A stretch of 43,825 nucleotides of DNA from NCBI GenBank assembly GCA_018238965.1, contig JABCSI010000004.1, positions 1 through 43,825 on the forward strand. The letters run 5' to 3'. The DNA comes from Promethearchaeota archaeon (GTDB taxonomy: Archaea; Asgardarchaeota; Lokiarchaeia; Sigyniarchaeales; Promethearchaeaceae). Within the stretch, counting starts at the first letter, position 1; each line of letters begins with the position of its first letter. The translations under genes and the position numbers were made by a program. The notes under the pieces were generated by a model. It saw nothing but the letters and a program-made list of their open reading frames with translations. It searched no databases and was not told where the DNA came from. This document shows, piece by piece, positions 16,495 to 24,404 of this stretch.

Positions 16495-18741
16495 ATGCCC
16501 GCTGAACACTCATTTTCGGAATCTAACGAGACCCAAATCATTTTAGACGAGATTTCCAAATTATTTCGAGAAACCAACTTCCCTAGTGGAGGAAGCCTCC
16601 AAGAAGAATTAATCAATTTGGAAAAAGGGACCTTATTACGGATTAAATCACTACTAATTACCATCAAAACACTTACAGATCTCCATCACCATCTTCAAAA
16701 TGAAATGAGTCTAGTTTCCGGCAATAGCCAAGATTCCAATAGTATAAATAGTATGATGGACCAATTGGCAGAAAATTTGAAAAAGCTGGAAGAAACTCGT
16801 GTCAAGGAACTATTCACCGATGCTCTTGAGCGGTATCTTTCAAATACTTTCCCCGTTCCCTCGAACCCAACTTTGGATTCCCTAAAATTTTTAACAATAA
16901 AAAATTTACATGAATTTATGGCACCTTTGGATATAGATGCCCATCCTTCCAGTAATTCAGGACAAACGGGTGAATCTGCAGGTGCTATGGCCGAATCTAC
17001 AATGTTACCGAATTCATCGGAATTAAATAATTTTCAATTACTCCTAACCTCTAAAAATGAAAAAATTGATAGTTTAGAGGATGAGGTTCAAACTAAAATA
17101 AGAGAATTAGAAGCGTTAAAAAGCGATTTAACCCGATTCCAAGAATTGGAGGATGAAGTCCACAAGTTAAGAATCCGTAATTCGGAGGTTGAAACTGAAT
17201 TTCAATCCCAAAAAACCGAATATTCCATTTTAACCAATGAAAATAAATTATTCCAATCACGCTTTCACGAAATTTCCGATGATTTGGAAAAGAAAAACAC
17301 TGAAATCGACTCCTTGAAGGTTGAATTGATTGAATTTCACCCCCTGAAAGAAAAATTAGCTGAAATTGAGGAACAAAATACCATCCTCGCTGAAGAGAAA
17401 GAAAAATTGCAGAATAAAATGAATTCCACAGATCAAAAAAATGCATTTCTTGAATCAAATTTGCAGAATTTCAAAGAACAGGCTCTTCAATTACAGCGGG
17501 AAAAGCAAGAATTATCCGGGGCCGGACTACTGAAAGATAATCGAATTCATGAAGTATTGGCGGATCTCCAGGCAAAACAAGATGAATGCGTTCAATTACG
17601 TGAATCCCTGGACAATTCCCAAGGGGATCACGCCCAAGGTACGGTAACTTTTAGTAATCAATTACAGGAAAAAGAATTAGTAATCACGGACTTAAAGCAA
17701 GAGCTTCACGAACTCAATGAAAAGATTCAACATATGGTTTTTCGCGATAAACATAATGCAATAGTTCAAAAATTGGAAGAAAAGGAGCATTTAATTGCCA
17801 AGAAAAACCAAGATTTGCAAGATAAATCGAATGAAATTCAACAAATTAAGGATGACTATAAGATCGAGAAAGAGGATTTCATCTCGAAATTGGAGCAATT
17901 ACAGGAAAAAATAAGTCAACATCAGAATTTAGAAGAACAATTGCGTGAAAAAGAAGATATTATTGAAGATTATCAAAATCAAGAAGAGGAATTCCACGAA
18001 GCACTCCTCGAATCGGTAAAATCTGCTGCGGAAAAAGAAGAATTGAACGAAAAAATAACTGAAATGATCGTTCAGAAGGAAGTCCTATTTGAACGTATCT
18101 CCATTTTAAATAGGGATACAAGTGGTCTTAACGCAATAATCAATCGCCTTAAAAAACAGATTGAAGGATTAGAGTCTCAAGCGAAGGAATCGAAGGTTCT
18201 TACTGCTGATCAAATGAAAGATAGCATTGAAAAAGAAATGCTCCAAAAACAAGTAGATACAATGAATTCTGACCTTCGTGAACAGATTGTGTTGGCGTCC
18301 GAAGCGAATGGCAGATACCAAGTAATTCGGGATCAACTCGACCAACAGAAAAAGGAGCTGAAGGATTTACAGGATTCCTACGATTTGATGAAGCAAGATA
18401 ATTACAACGTGAGTCGAAAATTGCAGGAGCAAAAAGGAGAATATTCCGAGAAATTATCCAGCCTCGAGCATAAATTTAATATTTCTGAGCGAAATGTTGG
18501 TCAATTGGAAACAGAGCTTCTGAAAGCCCAAGATGGCGGGCAATTACAAGGAGAAATCGACCGTCTTAATCAAGATTTGGATGGAAAAATCCTTTCGATG
18601 CAGCGCTTAACAGAATCCCTATCCAAGGCCGAATCCGAAATGGGGCTCGGGAAAAAGGAAATTGGAAGGCTAAACGAAGAAGTTGTCAATCTCAAGCGTC
18701 GCATTAAAGTTCTCAGACGGGACTTATCCCAGCAAATATAG
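16495..18741 (+). CDS. Long coiled-coil protein
   Basis: The 748-residue protein has an N-terminal helical, partly globular region (1 to about 160), a Ser/Gly-rich linker around 150-175 (SSNSGQTGESAGAMAES), and then more than 550 residues of almost unbroken heptad coiled coil rich in E, K, Q and L (IDSLEDEVQTKIRELEALKS ... LKRRIKVLRRDL). There is no Walker A or B motif and no signature sequence, so it is not an SMC or Rad50 ATPase. There is no signal peptide or membrane helix. A C-terminal basic patch (KRRIKVLRR) could bind nucleic acid or lipid. It follows the acd/DRTGG operon by 92 bases. It resembles eukaryote-like cytoskeletal or tethering coiled coils only in general form; low-complexity similarity should not be over-read. 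Confidence 0.8.
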   Translation: MPAEHSFSESNETQIILDEISKLFRETNFPSGGSLQEELINLEKGTLLRIKSLLITIKTLTDLHHHLQNEMSLVSGNSQDSNSINSMMDQLAENLKKLEETRVKELFTDALERYLSNTFPVPSNPTLDSLKFLTIKNLHEFMAPLDIDAHPSSNSGQTGESAGAMAESTMLPNSSELNNFQLLLTSKNEKIDSLEDEVQTKIRELEALKSDLTRFQELEDEVHKLRIRNSEVETEFQSQKTEYSILTNENKLFQSRFHEISDDLEKKNTEIDSLKVELIEFHPLKEKLAEIEEQNTILAEEKEKLQNKMNSTDQKNAFLESNLQNFKEQALQLQREKQELSGAGLLKDNRIHEVLADLQAKQDECVQLRESLDNSQGDHAQGTVTFSNQLQEKELVITDLKQELHELNEKIQHMVFRDKHNAIVQKLEEKEHLIAKKNQDLQDKSNEIQQIKDDYKIEKEDFISKLEQLQEKISQHQNLEEQLREKEDIIEDYQNQEEEFHEALLESVKSAAEKEELNEKITEMIVQKEVLFERISILNRDTSGLNAIINRLKKQIEGLESQAKESKVLTADQMKDSIEKEMLQKQVDTMNSDLREQIVLASEANGRYQVIRDQLDQQKKELKDLQDSYDLMKQDNYNVSRKLQEQKGEYSEKLSSLEHKFNISERNVGQLETELLKAQDGGQLQGEIDRLNQDLDGKILSMQRLTESLSKAESEMGLGKKEIGRLNEEVVNLKRRIKVLRRDLSQQI

Positions 18742-18777
18742 TAGATTTTGATTGTTCAAAGTAGAATTGGGTTCAAT

Positions 18778-20205
18778 TCACTTAAGATTGTAGGCTCTGC
18801 TCTTTTTTCCCGATTTCTTTCGATTTTTGTAGGTTTCGTCAGTAAATTTAAAAATCGCATCTCCGGTGTCGGGGGAAGTAATCTCATCCAATTTCGTGGA
18901 GATTTCTATGGGAGATTGCTGTGTTGCTTGGGATGTCTGGGTTACATCGCTTTTTCCTACTCTAATATCTTGTATTCTCTGCGTGAAATAAGTTTCTCCA
19001 CCCGTTCTGCTTTTGGTACTCATCACAATAACTTCATCCCCAACTCTCAAGGTTCCGTTGGTAAGTTGAATCTTCACCACTTTGGTGGGATAACTGTGGA
19101 TGATGGAACCCATTTTTATGTAGCGATAATGGGAAATATTTGCAGGGCTTCGCAGCTGTGAATCTTGTTCCGAGGCGCGTTGAAAGAAAAACCCTGTAGT
19201 AAAGCCTCGATTATATACCTGTTTTAATCGTGTAATCCACCGTTGTGTTTTGAGTTTCTCCTCAAATTCCCCTGAATAGTAGGCATCTATGGCTTCACGG
19301 TAAACCCTCGTTACAGTTTCGACATAATGGGGATGACGCATCCTTCCCTCAATCTTTAAGCTTTTAATTCCTGCATCAACCAGCTGGGGAATATAGTTAA
19401 TCATACAAAGATCTCTGGAATTTAGAATCCTTAGACCGTCATAGAGGAATTCTGTGCCGGATTCATGTTTGAGTGACCATGTACCACGGCATGGTTGGGT
19501 ACAGACGCCACGATTTGCAGATTTATTAGCTGTGCATGCAATAGTTTGCGAGAGGTAGCATCGACCAGATATTGAGGAGCACATGGCTCCGTGCACGAAG
19601 GTTTCGATTTCCGCTTTGTCCATTTTTGAAGAAATAACTTTAATCTGTTGAAGCGAGCATTCGCGGGCTAGAATTATTCTCTCGGCCCCCAAGGCTTCGT
19701 AAAATTTTGCACTTTCCGAATTCGAAACATTACATTGGGTAGAAATATGAAAAGGAATTCCAATTCTTTTAGCCAGTTGAATTCCGGCGATATCGTGCAC
19801 TATGGCCGCATCAACGTTTGCTTCCTTGGCTGCCGTAATCGTTCTTGCCAATGCAGCCAGTTCATTCTCATAAATTAGGATATTTAACGTTAGATAGACC
19901 TTTCTTGTCCGATGCGTTGGGTTTGTGGGAAAATGGCATGCTTGCACAATTTTTGGGAGAGTTGATAGGGAAAAATTTTCCGATTTCATGCGCATATTGA
20001 ATTCCTCAACGCCGAAGTATACTGCGTCTGCGTATGGGGCAGATGCCTTCACTGCCATCATATTTTTTGCGGGGGCGAGTAATTCAATCTGATTTTGGTT
20101 GTTTTTCTTCCCTTTTCCATTTACCATTCCGTTTTTGTGCATGGTTGCCGCTACCTTTAATTTATCTATTCTATAGAAGTTGTTTTTGCTAAATAACTTC
20201 AACAT
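18778..20205 (-). CDS. U32 family peptidase-like protein (RlhA/TrhP/YegQ type)
   Basis: The U32 signature is clear: IELLAPAKN near residue 42, DAVYFGVEEFNMR, FHISTQCNVSNSESAKFYEALGAERIILARECSLQQI, then EIETFVHGAMCSSISGRCYLSQTIACTANKSANRGVCTQPCR with the cluster of conserved cysteines, and SLKIEGRMRHPHYVETVTRVYREAID. Characterised bacterial members take part in tRNA or rRNA hydroxylation and ubiquinone hydroxylation, and several bind an Fe-S cluster through these cysteines. A collagenase role is historical. The C-terminal 110 residues include a beta-barrel-like domain (VVKIQLTNGTLRVGDEVIVM). The first 26 residues before MVNGKGKK are atypical, and ATGs at 20142 and 20127 are alternative starts. 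It is probably an RNA-modification enzyme here, by family analogy. Confidence 0.88.
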   Translation of the reverse strand: MLKLFSKNNFYRIDKLKVAATMHKNGMVNGKGKKNNQNQIELLAPAKNMMAVKASAPYADAVYFGVEEFNMRMKSENFSLSTLPKIVQACHFPTNPTHRTRKVYLTLNILIYENELAALARTITAAKEANVDAAIVHDIAGIQLAKRIGIPFHISTQCNVSNSESAKFYEALGAERIILARECSLQQIKVISSKMDKAEIETFVHGAMCSSISGRCYLSQTIACTANKSANRGVCTQPCRGTWSLKHESGTEFLYDGLRILNSRDLCMINYIPQLVDAGIKSLKIEGRMRHPHYVETVTRVYREAIDAYYSGEFEEKLKTQRWITRLKQVYNRGFTTGFFFQRASEQDSQLRSPANISHYRYIKMGSIIHSYPTKVVKIQLTNGTLRVGDEVIVMSTKSRTGGETYFTQRIQDIRVGKSDVTQTSQATQQSPIEISTKLDEITSPDTGDAIFKFTDETYKNRKKSGKKSRAYNLK

Positions 20206-20294
20206 TTTTATGTTTTAAAGACAAAAAAATATTCACCGTCAAAAGTTTTCATTAATTTTTAAGAATTTTTGAGCATTAAGAGGGCAGATATCAT

Positions 20295-21332
20295 ATGTTG
20301 GATTGGACTTTTTCATTTGTTCGTAGTTCATTGGAAGAAAAGCCCATTATAGAACACTTATGCTCGTTTCGGGATGGATCGGCTCAGTTTTCTGCTGATG
20401 CACAGCATTTACCTGAAGTAATCCAACAAATGGATGCAATGATTACCCTAATCAACTATATCGCCTATTTCCCCAATAAGAATTTTACGAAAATAAAACT
20501 TAGAACCAGTTCCAATCAATTTGTAATTCATTTCTTGGATAAACGATATTTGAATTCTAACTTTCTAGGTGTATTTTCTGTGAGTGAAAAGGATGAAAAA
20601 GAAACTTTTGAGACTTGGGGCGTTGAGGATATTATGGCGGAGTTCGTTTTTGAGAATTTCCGTGAAATGGTGAAAACTACGGCTGAAACGGGATTTAGTT
20701 TTCAAGATTTTGAGAAGTGGTTGGCTCCCGAAATCAAGGAATTTTATTCTGATTGGAAAATTGCCAAGAAAAAGGTTAGCATTCCCCAAAAACTCGATAT
20801 TGGTGCAGTAGAAGCATCATTGGTCAATACTAATAAGAAGAAGAAATTTGAACAATGGTGGGATATTCAAGTCATTAACGAATACGGATTGCCCCTAACT
20901 GACCTAATCTCGTTTATTGATGAAGAAGCCTTTGTGTTCGATTCAGAATTCGATAAGATTGGCCAAAATCTTGAAAGTATGTCAATCTCCGCTTTAAAAA
21001 TTTTAATTGACACTCAAGGCGGGTGGAACATAAATTACTTGAAGAATCGATTGAAAAACGAAATGGGATATATGTATACTTTTTTTGAGAAGTTTACGGT
21101 CAAGGATATTAAATATCTGATTATTATGAACTCGGCCATCTTCGATTACGAAACCGATAAATGTCTGCAAGCGTTTCGGGGATTTGAATTCAGATTACTC
21201 GAAGATATCGCCAGTAGATTCTGCCATCTTGCATTTTTTTCAGAGCAAGGCCAGCTAGGCTCGGACAACAAAGCTCTGACCCAGAGAATTATAATGAATG
21301 CGGTAAATCGTATAAAAAGAAATCATAAATAA
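20295..21332 (+). CDS. Hypothetical protein, possibly with an N-terminal roadblock-like fold
   Basis: I do not recognise a family with certainty. In the first 105 residues, a strand (FRDGSAQFSA), a long helix (HLPEVIQQMDAMITLINYIAYF) and two strands (KIKLRTSSNQFVIHFLD, FLGVFSV) follow the order seen in roadblock/LC7 domains, which are abundant in Asgard archaea next to small GTPases. Residues 130-345 are helical, with a basic patch (NTNKKKKFEQWW) and a LISFIDEEAFVFDSEFD region. No membrane helix is present. The gene is divergent from the U32 gene and is followed by a repeat-rich spacer before the P-type ATPase. The roadblock suggestion is inference from secondary-structure rhythm only. Confidence 0.65.
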   Translation: MLDWTFSFVRSSLEEKPIIEHLCSFRDGSAQFSADAQHLPEVIQQMDAMITLINYIAYFPNKNFTKIKLRTSSNQFVIHFLDKRYLNSNFLGVFSVSEKDEKETFETWGVEDIMAEFVFENFREMVKTTAETGFSFQDFEKWLAPEIKEFYSDWKIAKKKVSIPQKLDIGAVEASLVNTNKKKKFEQWWDIQVINEYGLPLTDLISFIDEEAFVFDSEFDKIGQNLESMSISALKILIDTQGGWNINYLKNRLKNEMGYMYTFFEKFTVKDIKYLIIMNSAIFDYETDKCLQAFRGFEFRLLEDIASRFCHLAFFSEQGQLGSDNKALTQRIIMNAVNRIKRNHK

Positions 21333-21343
21333 GAAACAAAGAG

Positions 21344-21426
21344 TAATCTGTAATAGGAAATCCGTAATCTATAATCTGTAATAGGTAATCCAAAATCTAT
21401 AATTCGTAAACCATAACCCGTAATAT
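21344..21426 (+). repeat. Degenerate short direct repeats before the P-type ATPase
   Basis: TAATCTGTAATAGGAAATCC at 21344-21363 recurs with one mismatch at 21372-21391, a period of 28 bases. It is followed by decayed pieces such as AATCTATAATTCGTAAACC and CATAACCCGTAATAT. The array fills the intergenic gap between the gene ending at 21332 and the ATPase start at 21453. It has no coding content and no CRISPR-like spacer pattern. Confidence 0.7.
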
Positions 21427-21452
21427 AAACCATCACAAAAGTTGGTCAAACC

Positions 21453-24404
21453 ATGAAAGAAGAAATTGAAGTCACCACCACAACCGAAGAAATTGAAGAC
21501 ACTACATTTATTTGGGCCTATACTAAGCAAGAAATTTATGAGAAATTCGGAACTCATCCCAATATGGGCCTTTCGGGGGATCAAGCCGCTCAAAATTTGG
21601 AGAAATTTGGTTCAAACGAATTAAAACTGAAAAAAGGCTCTTTTGTGAAACAATATATTGCCCCTTTGTTTAACTGGTTGATTATACTCTATCTTATTTC
21701 GGCTGCGATTATGCTCATAGCCAGTATTGTGACTGACACCGATAATATGAGTTTAGTTTATGTCACATTGTTTGCCGTGGTTGCAAATATAGTCGTTGCC
21801 GTTTATCAACAGGCTCGTGCGACGAAAAAACTGGAAGCTCTCCAATCCATGGCTGCACCGAAGACGTGGGTCATTCGCGATGGTCAAATCGAGGAATTAT
21901 TCTCCATAAATATCGTGGTGGGCGATTTGCTCAAACTTGCAACTGGTGATCAGGTGCCCGCCGATGCTCGCATCGTATCTTCCACGGATTTACGGGTGAA
22001 TGAAGCATCCCTTACCGGAGAAAGTGAACTAGTGGCTAAAAATCACGGGCAAGCTTTGGGAAACCGCGATTTGCACCTGCAAAACCAAGAAAATATACTG
22101 TTTTACGGAACTTTTATCGTTACGGGACATTGCATTGCGATAGTTTTTGCGACAGGGGCAGATACTGAAATCGGCAAAATTTCGGTTGGAATGCAGGATA
22201 TTGAAAATGCGGAAATTCCAATTCGGGCGAAAATGGATAATCTTGGGAAGTGGTTCGGCATCTCCATCATTCTTCTCTGGGTTGGCACCCTAATATATCT
22301 GAAAGTGAACACCGGGCAAATAGAATTCGTTCAGAGCCTGAATGCCGCCATGAGTATTATGCCCGTGAATATTCCGGTGTTAGTTACTGTGATTATGCTA
22401 TCTGGAGTCTTGTCCATGGCTGAACACGGGGTTATTGTGCGCAACATTGCGGCAGTGGATAGTTTGGGTCGAGTAAGTGTTATTTGCACTGATAAAACGG
22501 GCACTCTTACGAAAAGCCAGATGAGCGTGCAGTATGTGTGGACCAGGGGCTCAACCTTTAAAATTACAGGCAGTGGTTACAATCCTACGGGGGATGTGAT
22601 CCTGGTGGATATTCCGAATCATCCCCAGAAAGTGGAAAATATTGCCGATTTTCCCCATCTGGAGTTCCTCATTAAATCTGGCTACCTAAATAATAATTCT
22701 ATGCTGATGAAATATCAGTTCGAGGTCGAAAAACGCCGTAGGAAGGAGATCGTGGAAGATTGGAAAATAATTGGCAGCGCAACTGAGGGATCACTCCAAA
22801 CCCTTGCTAAAAAGACTGGAATAACTCACAAAGATGGGGTGGACATCAGGAAGAAGTATTTGGAAGTCATCGAATTTCCCTTTTCCTCCGATATGAAGCG
22901 GATGACCAAGGTGTTCCAAGACAAGGCCACCGGAGAAGTTATTTCCTTTACCAAGGGCGCCAGCGAATATCTCATCACCAATTGTGACTATCTTCTGGGC
23001 AATGATCAGGAGGCATTTGAGTTTAGCATCGATCTCCGGCTGATTATTATGAACATCATCAATGAATACGCCACAAAGGGATATCGCATCTTGAGTTTTG
23101 CCTATAAACCACTGGATTACATCCCCGAGGATCTGGAGTCAAAGCGGGATGAAATGGAGGACGGTTTGGTTTACATCGGATTCGTGGCGATAATTGATCC
23201 TCCCCGTGAGGGCGTGCAAGACGCAATTGATCAGTGCCATGATGCAGGGATTGATGTGGTTATGATCACCGGTGATAGTTTACCTACTGCCAAGGCAATT
23301 TCGAAATCCATCCATATTCTTTCCGATCCTTCTGAAGAGGTAATGGATGGCAATCAAATCCACAAACTGGATGTTGAAGTGCCCTTAGAAAAGGTGAAAG
23401 TCTTTTCCCGTGTTATTCCGAAGAATAAAAAAGACATCGTGGAAAAATATCAGAAAAAAGGAAAAGTTGTCGCAATGACAGGAGATGGGGTCAACGACGC
23501 TCTAGCACTCAATCTATCTGATGTGGGTGTTGCCATGGGGATTTCAGGAACTGATGTGGCGAAGCAAGCCTCAGATATGGTGATCTCAGACGATTCCTTC
23601 ATTTCTATCGTAGAAGGGGTCCGTCGTGGGCGTGGCATCTTCGCAAATATTCGATCCGTGGTCTTTTATTTTATTTGCATCAATATATTCGAAGGATTGG
23701 TGAATCTCATCTTGTCCGTGTATCTGAATCTGCCATATTGGTTCGATCCCGAATTTTTGCAGCTCTTTTTATTAATTTCGGCGACCCTGCATTCCTTGAC
23801 CGGAGTAATACTAACCTTCGATTCAACTTCGGACGAAGTTATGAAGGAAGAACCCCGGGACAGTCAAGAAATCATCTCTCGCACGTTTCTTGTCCTATTA
23901 TTCAGCTACGGGGCATTTTTAATGACCACCATGTTCGGATTATATTTTCTGGTATCTAAGGGAACTTATCCTTTGTTTGACGTGAATATATCCCTAGGTG
24001 CTCTGGATGCGTTTTATCCCTTCACCGATTCCACTTTAGCTTATTGGGAAGGCACTGATAGAACAATCGCAAAAACCCTAACCATGCTTTGCACCACTAT
24101 ATTTATCGCAGAATATGTAATGGCCCTTCAGATTCGCCGTCCGAATAAAAGTCTCTGGCGTTCTTTACATGAGGATATGAATTGGGTGATTTATTTGCTG
24201 GGTATTGGATTATTTGGCTTCCTACTTTCCATAATGTATGTCCCGGGCTGGCAATTGCTCTTTTATGATTTTGGATTTAAGTTCCAGATTATGTTCCTAC
24301 ATATCCTCGATTTGTTGGTGTGCATAGTATTTGCGTTCTTTGGCTGTATATTACCTTTTGAATTTGTGAAATGGATTGCCCGGAAACAAGGCGTCTTTTT
24401 CTAA
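21453..24404 (+). CDS. P-type cation-transporting ATPase with altered ion-site residues
   Basis: A 983-residue integral membrane pump in the P2/P3 style. Domain order: cytoplasmic Cation_ATPase_N segment (about 24-70), M1-M2, actuator domain with TGES at 188-191, M3-M4, P domain with the phosphorylated D347 in CTDKTGTLT, N domain (about 365-560), hinge TGDGVND at 676-682, then M5-M10. By hand alignment with SERCA, M4 reads MPVNIPVLVT where Ca2+ pumps have IPEGLPAVVT, so the M4 glutamate is absent. M5 keeps N and E (INIFEG, E747). M6 reads ISATLHSLTG where SERCA has VNLVTDGLPA, so the N/T/D set is S/L/H (H780). The transported ion therefore cannot be inferred; it resembles P3 proton pumps at M4 only. 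The stop codon overlaps the start of the LRR gene. Confidence 0.92.
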   Translation: MKEEIEVTTTTEEIEDTTFIWAYTKQEIYEKFGTHPNMGLSGDQAAQNLEKFGSNELKLKKGSFVKQYIAPLFNWLIILYLISAAIMLIASIVTDTDNMSLVYVTLFAVVANIVVAVYQQARATKKLEALQSMAAPKTWVIRDGQIEELFSINIVVGDLLKLATGDQVPADARIVSSTDLRVNEASLTGESELVAKNHGQALGNRDLHLQNQENILFYGTFIVTGHCIAIVFATGADTEIGKISVGMQDIENAEIPIRAKMDNLGKWFGISIILLWVGTLIYLKVNTGQIEFVQSLNAAMSIMPVNIPVLVTVIMLSGVLSMAEHGVIVRNIAAVDSLGRVSVICTDKTGTLTKSQMSVQYVWTRGSTFKITGSGYNPTGDVILVDIPNHPQKVENIADFPHLEFLIKSGYLNNNSMLMKYQFEVEKRRRKEIVEDWKIIGSATEGSLQTLAKKTGITHKDGVDIRKKYLEVIEFPFSSDMKRMTKVFQDKATGEVISFTKGASEYLITNCDYLLGNDQEAFEFSIDLRLIIMNIINEYATKGYRILSFAYKPLDYIPEDLESKRDEMEDGLVYIGFVAIIDPPREGVQDAIDQCHDAGIDVVMITGDSLPTAKAISKSIHILSDPSEEVMDGNQIHKLDVEVPLEKVKVFSRVIPKNKKDIVEKYQKKGKVVAMTGDGVNDALALNLSDVGVAMGISGTDVAKQASDMVISDDSFISIVEGVRRGRGIFANIRSVVFYFICINIFEGLVNLILSVYLNLPYWFDPEFLQLFLLISATLHSLTGVILTFDSTSDEVMKEEPRDSQEIISRTFLVLLFSYGAFLMTTMFGLYFLVSKGTYPLFDVNISLGALDAFYPFTDSTLAYWEGTDRTIAKTLTMLCTTIFIAEYVMALQIRRPNKSLWRSLHEDMNWVIYLLGIGLFGFLLSIMYVPGWQLLFYDFGFKFQIMFLHILDLLVCIVFAFFGCILPFEFVKWIARKQGVFF

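Noticed and set aside
16495-18741. SMC or Rad50 identity for the long coiled-coil protein
   Set aside because: There is no Walker A, Walker B or signature motif at either end.
18748-19161. 137-codon + strand ORF after the coiled-coil gene
   Set aside because: It lies wholly opposite the end of the U32 gene, and its product (many Ser, Phe, Gly) matches no family.
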